This document shows, piece after piece, positions 1 to 5,631 of a DNA stretch of 5,631 nucleotides. Origin of the DNA: Bacteroidales bacterium (lineage in GTDB: Bacteria; Bacteroidota; Bacteroidia; Bacteroidales; Dysgonomonadaceae); assembly GCA_012798745.1 (NCBI GenBank), contig JAAZMQ010000332.1:1-5631 (forward strand), in the 5' to 3' direction. Positions within the stretch are counted from its first letter, which is position 1. Each line of letters begins with the position of its first letter. Both the position numbers and the translations under genes were made by a program. Below the pieces are notes generated by a model, which saw nothing but the letters and a program-made list of their open reading frames with translations, was not told the DNA's origin and ran no database searches.

Positions 1-1437
1 AGCTTGAAGAATTTTCCATGCCTCGTTAATGTCGATATAAGTTGTTCCTCCTTTTTCACCAAAACTTCCACCCAAATAGGCTACCCTGTCTTCGGGTTTA
101 ATCATACCGCTCTCCATCAGTTTTTTTACGGCATTAACGTAATATGCTCTTCGGCTCTCTTTTATGTTATCAGCACCACCTCCCGGTTGATATTCAGCCC
201 ATATGCCATATGACAACGAGAGTTCGCGTGCTAACCGTTCGCTCGTTGTTACGGCAAAAACCGGACTTCTTCCTCGAAATGCCGCTAATATTCGTGCCGT
301 ACGACCACTGTGACTGTCAGTAATAATTGCTTTTGTATTTAATTTTACCGCCGATTTCACCGCTTGTTCGGCAAGGTATGAAGTAACGTCATAGGCTTCT
401 TCGGAATCGTAAAGTATAGGGATATAGTTTTCTTCCAGTTTCGTTTTTTCAGCCTCGTGCGATACCTTTGTCATGGTGCGCACTGCTTCAACGGGATATT
501 TACCGTGAGCTGTTTCTCCACTAAGCATCATGGCATCTGTGCTGCAAAAAACTGCATTGGCAATATCTGTGATTTCCGCACGCGTAGGACGCGGATTTTC
601 GATCATCGAGTGCAGCATCTGCGTTGCCACAATAACGGGTTTTTGATGGTGAATAGCTTTACGAATCAATATGCGTTGAATGCCAGGAATCTTTTCCTGA
701 GGCACTTCAATACCTAAATCGCCCCGAGCAACCATAATTCCATAGGCCACCTCCAAAATTTCGTCGGCATTATCCACTCCCTCCTGATTTTCTATCTTAG
801 CAATAATTTTAATAGGACTGTTATATTCATCGAGTATTTTTTGTACAGCCAATACATCTTCTCTGTTTCGCACAAATGAATGGGCAATAAAATCGATATC
901 GCTTTCAACAGCAAGACGGATAAATTTGCGATCACGGTCGGTTATTGTCGGTAGATTAATACGCACTCCCGGAATATTCACACTCTTGCGGCTTCTCACA
1001 ACACCATCGTTTTTGACTCTGCACAATACATAATCGGGGTGCACCTCCTCTACTTTTAGATCGATTTCACCATCGTCAATCAAAATATCCTCTCCCGGTT
1101 GCATCTCTTTGGCTATATCAGGATAGGAAACATAAATAACCTCGCGCGAAGAAATACCATTGGGATTGCCGGCGATACGAATAAGATCGCCCGCATTCAA
1201 TTCAATTGGTGCTTCTACTACCGTTGTTCTGATCTCAGGTCCTTTGGTATCGAGCAACAAAGCAATGCGATTGGATACTGCTCGGACATTATCGACAATC
1301 TTTAAAAATCCCTCTTCATCCAAATGCGCCGAATTCATGCGCACCACATCCATTCCTTCATTAAAAAGCTGTTGAATGAACGAAATGTCACATCGTTGAT
1401 CGGAAATAGTGGCTATAATTTTTGTATGTTTATGCAT
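1..1437 (-). CDS. pyk: Pyruvate kinase, 3' end cut by the window edge
   Basis: This cytoplasmic enzyme transfers phosphate from phosphoenolpyruvate to ADP, giving pyruvate and ATP in the last step of glycolysis. The frame is open from the ATG at 1437 to base 1 (479 codons, no stop). Bacterial pyruvate kinases are about 470-490 residues, and the last residues here resemble the usual C-terminus, so only a few codons should be missing. The N-terminal strand carries R33 and N35 (VVRMNSAH), and D63/K65/R70 lie in LLLDTKGPEIRT. The B domain follows at about 71-155. The catalytic barrel has K214/E216 (IIAKIENQEG), R238-D240 (ARGDLGIE), T272 (VATQM) and the NPRPTRAE and MLSGETA motifs. The C-terminal regulatory-type domain starts near 335. 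The aspartate expected just before GIMVARGDLG is Y232 (codon at 742-744), while all other catalytic residues seen are intact. The gene lies 77 nt downstream of aroQ with no clear promoter between them, so cotranscription is likely. Confidence 0.96.
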   Translation of the reverse strand, partial: MHKHTKIIATISDQRCDISFIQQLFNEGMDVVRMNSAHLDEEGFLKIVDNVRAVSNRIALLLDTKGPEIRTTVVEAPIELNAGDLIRIAGNPNGISSREVIYVSYPDIAKEMQPGEDILIDDGEIDLKVEEVHPDYVLCRVKNDGVVRSRKSVNIPGVRINLPTITDRDRKFIRLAVESDIDFIAHSFVRNREDVLAVQKILDEYNSPIKIIAKIENQEGVDNADEILEVAYGIMVARGDLGIEVPQEKIPGIQRILIRKAIHHQKPVIVATQMLHSMIENPRPTRAEITDIANAVFCSTDAMMLSGETAHGKYPVEAVRTMTKVSHEAEKTKLEENYIPILYDSEEAYDVTSYLAEQAVKSAVKLNTKAIITDSHSGRTARILAAFRGRSPVFAVTTSERLARELSLSYGIWAEYQPGGGADNIKESRRAYYVNAVKKLMESGMIKPEDRVAYLGGSFGEKGGTTYIDINEAWKILQA

Positions 1438-1491
1438 AATTTTTTTCTTTTTTATCATGTTTTTCTTCTATAAAATAGGCAAAATGAGAAA

Positions 1492-1505
1492 TTTATTTAA
1501 ATAAA
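1492..1505. repeat. 14-bp AT-only perfect palindrome between aroQ and pyk
   Basis: TTTATTTAAATAAA reads the same on both strands. It lies 9 nt beyond the aroQ stop codon, inside the 77-nt aroQ-pyk gap (1438-1514). AGGCA (1477-1481) and TGCCT (1509-1513) flank it as a short outer pair, but not around the same centre. The gap is otherwise A/T runs. The palindrome has no loop and no following T-run typical of an intrinsic terminator. It could be a protein-binding site or simply a chance product of the AT-rich sequence. Confidence 0.35.
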
Positions 1506-1514
1506 AAATGCCTT

Positions 1515-1946
1515 TTATGATTTTTTGTTTTTACCTGCAAGCGCTTCAATAGCCAAACGATAAGAATCGAGACCGAAACCAATAATCACTCCTCTGCATA
1601 CAGCAGAAATCATTGACCGATGACGAAATTCTTCACGGGCAAAAACATTGGATACATGCACCTCTACTACTGGTGCAGGAACGGCCTTAATGGCATCGCG
1701 AATAGCCACGGAAGTGTGCGTATAGCCTGCAGCATTCAACACAATACCGTCGCATCCAAAACCTGCTTCCTGGATTTTATTAATGATTTCTCCTTCGATA
1801 TTGGATTGAAAATACTCGAGTTCAACATCAGGAAAAATCTCCTGCAATTGAGTAAAATATTCTGCAAATGAAACGCTTCCGTATACGTCAGGTTCCCGTA
1901 CACCAAGCAAATTCAGGTTGGGACCATTAATGATTTGAATTTTCAT
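1515..1946 (-). CDS. aroQ: Type II 3-dehydroquinate dehydratase
   Basis: This is the third step of the shikimate pathway: 3-dehydroquinate is dehydrated to 3-dehydroshikimate on the way to chorismate and aromatic amino acids. Type II enzymes are small flavodoxin-like proteins that form dodecamers. The 143-residue length and the opening MKIQIINGPNLNLLG are typical. By family comparison the active-site residues are R17 and Y22 (lid loop GVREPDVYG), N71 and H77 (NAAGYTHTS), E95 and H97 (VEVHVSN), and R104/R108 (AREEFRHRS). All are present, so the enzyme should be active. The frame extends upstream to a TTG at 1970, but that codon overlaps the predicted -7 promoter element. The family also begins at the ATG at 1946, so I chose that start. 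AAAGG lies directly before the ATG. The promoter predicts a very short leader. pyk follows 77 nt downstream on the same strand, and ldhA is transcribed divergently. Confidence 0.97.
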   Translation of the reverse strand: MKIQIINGPNLNLLGVREPDVYGSVSFAEYFTQLQEIFPDVELEYFQSNIEGEIINKIQEAGFGCDGIVLNAAGYTHTSVAIRDAIKAVPAPVVEVHVSNVFAREEFRHRSMISAVCRGVIIGFGLDSYRLAIEALAGKNKKS

Positions 1947-1967
1947 CCTTTCACTTCTTTTTTCAGA

Positions 1968-2001
1968 CAAAGATACAATTTTACCACCTATTCAACTCAA
2001 A
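1968..2001 (-). promoter_or_regulatory. Bacteroidota-type promoter for aroQ (and probably pyk)
   Basis: Reading the minus strand, TATCTTTG at 1975-1968 matches the Bacteroides -7 consensus TAnnTTTG exactly. Upstream candidates for the -33 element are TTG at 1995-1993 (17-nt spacer) and TTTG at 2001-1998 (22-nt spacer). Transcription would start near 1961-1963, leaving a leader of roughly 15-20 nt before the aroQ ATG at 1946. The -7 match and its position are seen directly. Activity of the promoter is inferred from the established consensus for the primary sigma factor of this phylum. Confidence 0.65.
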
Positions 2002-2060
2002 CATACTTTACTTTTTTGTGGGTCAGCAATAAAATTAGCCTATTATCTGAACCATCATTG

Positions 2061-2077
2061 TAGTAAATACGTTATTA
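2061..2077. repeat. Imperfect 17-bp dyad upstream of ldhA, possible operator
   Basis: TAGTAA and TTATTA form arms with five of six positions complementary around the 5-nt centre ATACG, ending 29 nt before the ldhA start. Fermentative ldhA genes are often controlled by redox or respiration regulators that bind dyads. This sequence does not match the TTGTGA-type Rex consensus, and the region is AT-rich enough for such a dyad to arise by chance. Only its position makes it of interest. Confidence 0.2.
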
Positions 2078-2106
2078 AGGAATCAGAACTCAAAATTTTA
2101 AAATAA

Positions 2107-3105
2107 ATGAAACCAAAAATTGCATTTTTTGATACAAAATCGTATGACAAAGCATTTTTTCTCGAAAAAAATCAACAATACGGATTCGAAATAAAATTTT
2201 ATAAAAGTCATCTAAGCAAAGACAATGCTATATTGGCCAAAGGAGCCAATGTAGTTTGCATCTTTGTAAATGCCGAGGTAGATGCCGACGTAATTGATAT
2301 CTTGGTGGAAAATGGAGTAAAACTCATCGCTTTACGGTGTGCAGGATATAACAATGTAGATTTAAAAGCAGCAAAAAACCGAATTAAAGTAGTTCGCGTT
2401 CCTGCTTACTCTCCGCACTCCATTGCCGAATATACACTTGCTCTTATATTGACCTTGAACAGAAAAATCCACAGAGCCTATAACCGGACCCGCGAAGGCA
2501 ATTTTGCACTTGAAGGATTGATGGGTTTTGAAATGAAAGGGAAAACTGCAGGAATAATCGGCACCGGAAAAATTGGTAAAATTGTAGCGCAAATTCTCAA
2601 AAACATGGGAATGAATGTATTGGTATATGATCTCTACCCCGATACAGAATTTGCAGAGAAAAACGACATTCAATATACTTCGTTGGACGAATTGTACCGA
2701 AATTCGGATATCATATCACTTCACTGTCCTTTAACCAAAGAAACGGAGTATCTTATCAACAAAGATTCGATCGACAAAATGAAAGAAGGGGTAATGATCA
2801 TCAATACAGGCAGGGGAAAACTCATTAATACGAAAGATTTGATTGAAGGGTTAAAAAATAAAAAAGTCGGCTATGCGGGACTTGACGTTTACGAAGAAGA
2901 AGGCGATTATTTCTATGAAGATTACTCCAACATCGTCATCGATGACGATATTCTTGCTCGCCTTCTGACGTTTAATAATGTCATTGTAACCTCACATCAG
3001 GCTTTTTTTACGAAAGAAGCGCTTTCCGAAATCGCACGGATAACGTTGCAGAATATTCAGGATTTCTTTGACGGTAAACCACTTGTAAACGAAGTGTCGG
3101 CTTAA
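2107..3105 (+). CDS. ldhA: D-lactate dehydrogenase (fermentative LdhA type)
   Basis: This NADH-dependent cytoplasmic enzyme reduces pyruvate to D-lactate and regenerates NAD+ during fermentation. It belongs to the D-isomer-specific 2-hydroxyacid dehydrogenases. The 332-residue protein is close in length and sequence to E. coli LdhA. Both share the start around TKSYDK, the CIFVN segment, the substrate-side motif ALRCAGYNNVDL (76-86), VRVPAYSP (97-103), NRKIHRAYNRTREGNFALEG (118-137) and the nucleotide-binding GTGKIG (152-157). D175 after the second Rossmann strand favours NAD(H). The catalytic set is R236 (NTGRG), a glutamate in LDVYEEE (263-265, probably E265) and H297 (TSHQAF). The ATG at 2107 matches the family start; the leader is A-rich with no Shine-Dalgarno. 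It is divergent from aroQ-pyk and convergent with sufE, so it is probably monocistronic. I found no good TAnnTTTG element upstream, which might mean a weak or regulated promoter. Confidence 0.95.
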   Translation: MKPKIAFFDTKSYDKAFFLEKNQQYGFEIKFYKSHLSKDNAILAKGANVVCIFVNAEVDADVIDILVENGVKLIALRCAGYNNVDLKAAKNRIKVVRVPAYSPHSIAEYTLALILTLNRKIHRAYNRTREGNFALEGLMGFEMKGKTAGIIGTGKIGKIVAQILKNMGMNVLVYDLYPDTEFAEKNDIQYTSLDELYRNSDIISLHCPLTKETEYLINKDSIDKMKEGVMIINTGRGKLINTKDLIEGLKNKKVGYAGLDVYEEEGDYFYEDYSNIVIDDDILARLLTFNNVIVTSHQAFFTKEALSEIARITLQNIQDFFDGKPLVNEVSA

Positions 3106-3183
3106 TTCCAACAAATCCCTTAAAATTTTATCAGTAATAATCCGCCAATAAACAAAACTGGAATTTATTAAATATATAATTTT
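3106..3183. other. Convergent ldhA/sufE intergenic gap without a clear terminator
   Basis: This 78-bp AT-rich gap separates the 3' ends of two converging genes, where a bidirectional terminator would be expected. It contains the palindrome TAAAATTTTA at 3121-3130. Its one longer pairing is AATTCCA (starting in the ldhA stop codon, 3104-3110) with TGGAATT (3159-3165) across 48 nt. A T-run (about 3180-3185) lies on the plus strand near the sufE stop codon. None of this forms a compact GC-rich hairpin followed by T residues, so termination here may depend on Rho or on weak AT-rich structures. Confidence 0.4.
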
Positions 3184-3627
3184 TTAAGAAGCGCTTTGTG
3201 TACTTTCTTCCTTTGCTTTATAAGCAATGGCATAAAACCGTATTTGCTTAATAACCGCAAGCAGTCCATTAGCACGGGTTGGTGAAAGATGTTTGGTAAG
3301 GCCAATTTCTTCCATAAAGTGCAGATCGGCATTGATAATTTCATCGGGAGTGCGACCATTAAAAACCCTGAGTACCAATGCCAACAATCCTTTCACGATC
3401 ACAGCATCGCTATCTGCCTGAAAATAAAGCCGCCCATCACGATAAGTTGTTTGCAACCACACCCTGCTTTGGCATCCCTCAATAAGATTTTCAGGGGTTT
3501 TATATTTGTCGTCCAACGGCTTTAATGCGTTTCCCTCTTCTATAATAAAGGAATATTTATCTAGCCAGTCATCAAAAACACCGAATTCGTCGACAATTTC
3601 CTGTTGTACTTCGTCTATTGTTTTCAT
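3184..3627 (-). CDS. sufE: SufE-family sulfur acceptor for Fe-S cluster assembly
   Basis: SufE takes persulfide sulfur from the cysteine desulfurase SufS and hands it to the SufBCD scaffold, stimulating the desulfurase. It is a small cytoplasmic protein. This one has 147 residues, near the usual 138-150. The defining feature is the acceptor cysteine C52 in EGCQSRVWL, matching the GCQSxVW motif of E. coli SufE. Other family signs are the N-terminal helix ending in LDKYSFIIEEG, the G-R-L-Y-F strand followed by SDA-I-V-KGL, and the LSPTRANGL segment before the last helix. The short tail after residue 137 is polar and not conserved in my recollection. The ATG at 3627 gives a standard family N-terminus. 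The gene starts 29 nt after the cyclase stop codon and is probably the last gene of the operon. No sufS or sufBCD is in the window, so its partners must be encoded elsewhere. Confidence 0.93.
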   Translation of the reverse strand: MKTIDEVQQEIVDEFGVFDDWLDKYSFIIEEGNALKPLDDKYKTPENLIEGCQSRVWLQTTYRDGRLYFQADSDAVIVKGLLALVLRVFNGRTPDEIINADLHFMEEIGLTKHLSPTRANGLLAVIKQIRFYAIAYKAKEESTQSAS

Positions 3628-3656
3628 AAATTTGTTTAACCAAAAAAATTATTCAT

Positions 3657-4676
3657 TCAATCACCTTTCTCTGAATAAATTACTTCCATCACGGTTTGCC
3701 CTACTGCTTTTAGCGTGCCCCGACTAATAATATTCATATTATCATCGTGAGTATGCCAGTGAGAGGGAAAACCTGTAGAAGTATTATCTTTGATATTAAT
3801 GATATCGACAGCCGGCGCACGATGATGTTTATTCACAGGCAAATGATCGTCGGTAACGTATCCGTTATTACGACTAATGAAAAACTGTCCGTAACCTAAA
3901 TTGACAGCCGTACGCCAGATTTTTTCCACTATGTTGGCTGCGTATTGCACAGAATAACCTTCTTTCATAAAGGAAGCATCGGGGGCACCTACCATATCCA
4001 GTAAAATGCCGTATGAGGCCTTATATTCGGGAACGTGAGGATTTTTTGCCCAATATTCCGATCCCAGACACCACCATTCGCCGGGTACAATATGGGTATC
4101 AAAAACGGGTTGTCCGCTGTCTTCCAAATCAAAAAAAATAATATCGATTCCCACAGCAATAGGTTTTTGTTGCAATTGACGAGCAATTTCCAACAAAACT
4201 CCCACTCCGCTAGCACCATCATCGGCGCCAAGAATAGGTTGTTTCTGTTTTTGGAGATCGGTTTCTCTGTCAGCCCATGGACGAGTATCCCAATGAGCAA
4301 AAAGCAAGATACGCTTTGCTTTTTCCGGTTGATAACTTCCGATAATATTCCGCATACGAAGGATACTCCCATCGTAATGCCTGATATCGGCTTTTTGTTC
4401 GGTAACTTGCGCACCAAATAACGTAAGTTTGGTGGTTAAATAATCGCCACAAGCGCGATGGGCATCGGAATTAGGTATGCGCGGGCCAAAACTTACTTGT
4501 TTTTCTACATACTGGTAAGCACTATCGGTATTGAATTCGGGAGAAACTTGAACATACGGCTCAATTACTTCTTGCTGAACCAAGTCTTTTTGTTTCCTGC
4601 ACGAATTGCATGAGACAATCAACGACAATCCTATCCCGATTATCGTAATAAAACAAATGTTGTGATATTTTTTCAT
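3657..4676 (-). CDS. Glutaminyl-peptide cyclotransferase (type II, M28-related) lipoprotein
   Basis: The likely reaction is zinc-dependent cyclisation of N-terminal glutamine to pyroglutamate on exported proteins. Residues 1-23 form a lipoprotein signal with lipobox IVSC and acylated C23, so the mature protein should be anchored in the envelope facing the periplasm. The remainder is an M28-like zinc domain. By comparison with human QC, zinc ligands are D153 (GADDGASG), D186 (FFDLEDSG) and H308 (FPSHWHTHDDN). Acid/base and hydrogen-bonding residues are E185, D227 (LLDMVGAP) and D276/D277 (TDDHLP). GSEYWA matches the GSRHLA segment. The motifs LLDMVGAP and FP..WHT..DN are far closer to QC than to ordinary M28 aminopeptidases, and HWDTRPWAD (128-136) is also QC-like. 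Only one zinc is expected. Porphyromonas gingivalis is known to have this type of cyclase. The gene starts 16 nt after the LD-carboxypeptidase stop and is followed by sufE. An aminopeptidase is the less likely alternative; databases often label it simply M28 peptidase. Confidence 0.88.
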   Translation of the reverse strand: MKKYHNICFITIIGIGLSLIVSCNSCRKQKDLVQQEVIEPYVQVSPEFNTDSAYQYVEKQVSFGPRIPNSDAHRACGDYLTTKLTLFGAQVTEQKADIRHYDGSILRMRNIIGSYQPEKAKRILLFAHWDTRPWADRETDLQKQKQPILGADDGASGVGVLLEIARQLQQKPIAVGIDIIFFDLEDSGQPVFDTHIVPGEWWCLGSEYWAKNPHVPEYKASYGILLDMVGAPDASFMKEGYSVQYAANIVEKIWRTAVNLGYGQFFISRNNGYVTDDHLPVNKHHRAPAVDIINIKDNTSTGFPSHWHTHDDNMNIISRGTLKAVGQTVMEVIYSEKGD

Positions 4677-4692
4677 TGATTTTACGATGTAT

Positions 4693-5601
4693 TTATTCTT
4701 GGGTGAAAAAAATCCGATCGTTTTTAACTGTTAATACAGCGTCAGCTCCCATCAACACAGGGTAATTATCTTTAACGTGCCCCACAGGAAAACCGAAACA
4801 AACAGGAAACGTATATTCGCTCACTGCAGCCATAATGGATTCGTAAAGCGGCTTATACATCTCTTTATCTTCAACATAATCGGTAAAACAGCCGACTATG
4901 AGTCCTTTTATTCTATCGAAAACCCTTGCCAACTTCAATTGATAGATCATTCTGTCTACCCGGTAAGGCTCTTCACCGATATCTTCAATAATAAGAATAC
5001 CATTCCGCGGAATAACGGCATATTTTGAACCCAAAATGCCGCAAAAAACCGACAAATTGCCTCCGAAAAGCTGTCCGGAAGCTTTCCCCTGCCGGTTCAG
5101 ATAACTATACTCAGCCGCAGAAATTTCATAGTTGATCCGCCCTTTGGTTAAAACAGTTTTGGTATACATCACTGCCTTATCCGAGCCCCCTTCATCGGCA
5201 AAATGTTTGGCCATAGGAGCATGAAGAGAAATAATGCCATTACTTTGCAATGCGGCATGTAGCGCGGTAATATCGCTATAACCCACTACCCATTTGGGGT
5301 TTTGGATCATCCCCTCGAAACTGAGTTTGTCAAGCAAATGTACCATACCGTAGCCACCACGCGAACAAAAAATCAATTTGATTTTGCTATCATCCATTGC
5401 TTTTTGCAAATCGGACAGCCGCTGCTCTATCGAACCACTAAAATGACCAACGCTATATAAAGCATTTTCGCCCACCTCTACCGTAAGTCCCCATTCACGA
5501 AGAATAACAGCGGTTTTATCGATGATATCTTCGTCTATCTTTCCCGCAGGGGAAACGATAACCGCCTTGTCTAAGGGTTTGAGTAGAGGGGGGCGAATCA
5601 T
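4693..5601 (-). CDS. ldcA: LD-carboxypeptidase (peptidase family S66)
   Basis: Family S66 serine peptidases remove the terminal D-alanine from murein tetrapeptides, an L,D bond, during peptidoglycan recycling or remodelling; some relatives instead cleave microcin-type compounds. The 302-residue length is typical. The N-terminal domain starts PPLLKPLDKAVIVSPAG and contains FCSRGGYG (78-85), then the nucleophile S109 in VVGYSDIT. The C-terminal domain has GGNLS (180-184), the probable catalytic glutamate E206 in IIEDIGEEPYRVDR, and H275 in GFPVGHVKDN, completing the Ser-Glu-His set. No signal peptide or membrane segment is visible, so a cytoplasmic recycling role like E. coli LdcA is favoured. 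The ATG at 5601 is preceded by an AT-rich stretch with in-frame and out-of-frame stops. Only 30 nt of upstream sequence are in the window, with no TAnnTTTG promoter in them, so the operon may begin further upstream. The cyclase gene follows 16 nt downstream. Confidence 0.93.
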   Translation of the reverse strand: MIRPPLLKPLDKAVIVSPAGKIDEDIIDKTAVILREWGLTVEVGENALYSVGHFSGSIEQRLSDLQKAMDDSKIKLIFCSRGGYGMVHLLDKLSFEGMIQNPKWVVGYSDITALHAALQSNGIISLHAPMAKHFADEGGSDKAVMYTKTVLTKGRINYEISAAEYSYLNRQGKASGQLFGGNLSVFCGILGSKYAVIPRNGILIIEDIGEEPYRVDRMIYQLKLARVFDRIKGLIVGCFTDYVEDKEMYKPLYESIMAAVSEYTFPVCFGFPVGHVKDNYPVLMGADAVLTVKNDRIFFTQE

Positions 5602-5631
5602 TTTATATACAATCGCTTAGAGAAGTTTTAT

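Noticed and set aside
1099..1375. Plus-strand open frames opposite the pyruvate kinase gene
   Set aside because: The minus-strand frame encodes clear pyruvate kinase motifs throughout this stretch, and the plus-strand products resemble nothing I know.
2046..2075. TCTG-N18-TACGTTAT as a Bacteroides-type promoter for ldhA
   Set aside because: The -7 candidate lacks the final TG of TAnnTTTG and the -33 candidate is also imperfect. In such AT-rich sequence this is no better than chance.
3104..3165. AATTCCA / TGGAATT inverted repeat as a bidirectional terminator between ldhA and sufE
   Set aside because: The stem is only 7 bp, mostly A/T, with a 48-nt loop, and no T-run follows either arm directly.
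3168..3359. 63-codon minus-strand frame overlapping the 3' part of sufE
   Set aside because: It is a different reading of the sufE gene and shows no protein-like features.
3989..4421. Open frames of 130-140 codons on both strands inside the cyclase gene
   Set aside because: They overlap a full-length gene with intact zinc and catalytic motifs, lack recognisable family motifs, and have no start context of their own. They are frame shadows.
1..5631. Mobile element, CRISPR, tRNA, rRNA, toxin-antitoxin or defence genes
   Set aside because: All sizeable stretches are explained by six conserved housekeeping-type genes. I saw no terminal inverted repeats, direct-repeat arrays, tRNA-like cloverleaf or transposase motifs.

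Overview
The window looks like ordinary chromosomal DNA from a member of the Bacteroidota, most likely the order Bacteroidales. Four things point that way. The DNA is moderately AT-rich (about 40% GC by eye). Start codons are preceded by A-rich stretches, with no consistent Shine-Dalgarno motif. A Bacteroides-type promoter (TTTG or TTG at -33, TAnnTTTG at -7) precedes aroQ. The proteins fit too, including a lipoprotein glutaminyl cyclase of the animal-like (type II, M28-related) fold. The exact genus cannot be told from the sequence.

Layout. From the left edge to about 1946, two minus-strand genes form a probable transcription unit, aroQ then pyk. AroQ is type II 3-dehydroquinate dehydratase of the shikimate pathway. 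Pyk is pyruvate kinase, and its last few codons lie beyond base 1. A 160-bp divergent intergenic region (1947-2106) holds the aroQ promoter. It separates this unit from ldhA (2107-3105, plus strand), a fermentative D-lactate dehydrogenase close to the E. coli LdhA type. A 78-bp convergent gap follows. Three tightly spaced minus-strand genes fill the rest, transcribed in the order ldcA-like LD-carboxypeptidase (4693-5601), glutaminyl-peptide cyclotransferase lipoprotein (3657-4676) and sufE (3184-3627). Their spacings are 16 and 29 nt, which suggests one operon.

How the genes relate. Pyk makes pyruvate and LdhA reduces it to D-lactate while reoxidising NADH, so two enzymes of the pyruvate branch point sit on either side of aroQ. 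In the second unit, the LD-carboxypeptidase trims peptidoglycan peptides, the cyclase caps N-terminal glutamine of exported proteins, and SufE passes sulfur to the Fe-S cluster machinery. The first two share an envelope theme; SufE has no obvious link to it.

I saw no mobile element, CRISPR array, tRNA, rRNA, riboswitch or clear intrinsic terminator. Nothing amounts to a new biological system. The points most worth a second look are a substitution at a normally invariant aspartate in the pyruvate kinase active-site loop, and the linkage and active-site details of the glutaminyl cyclase.
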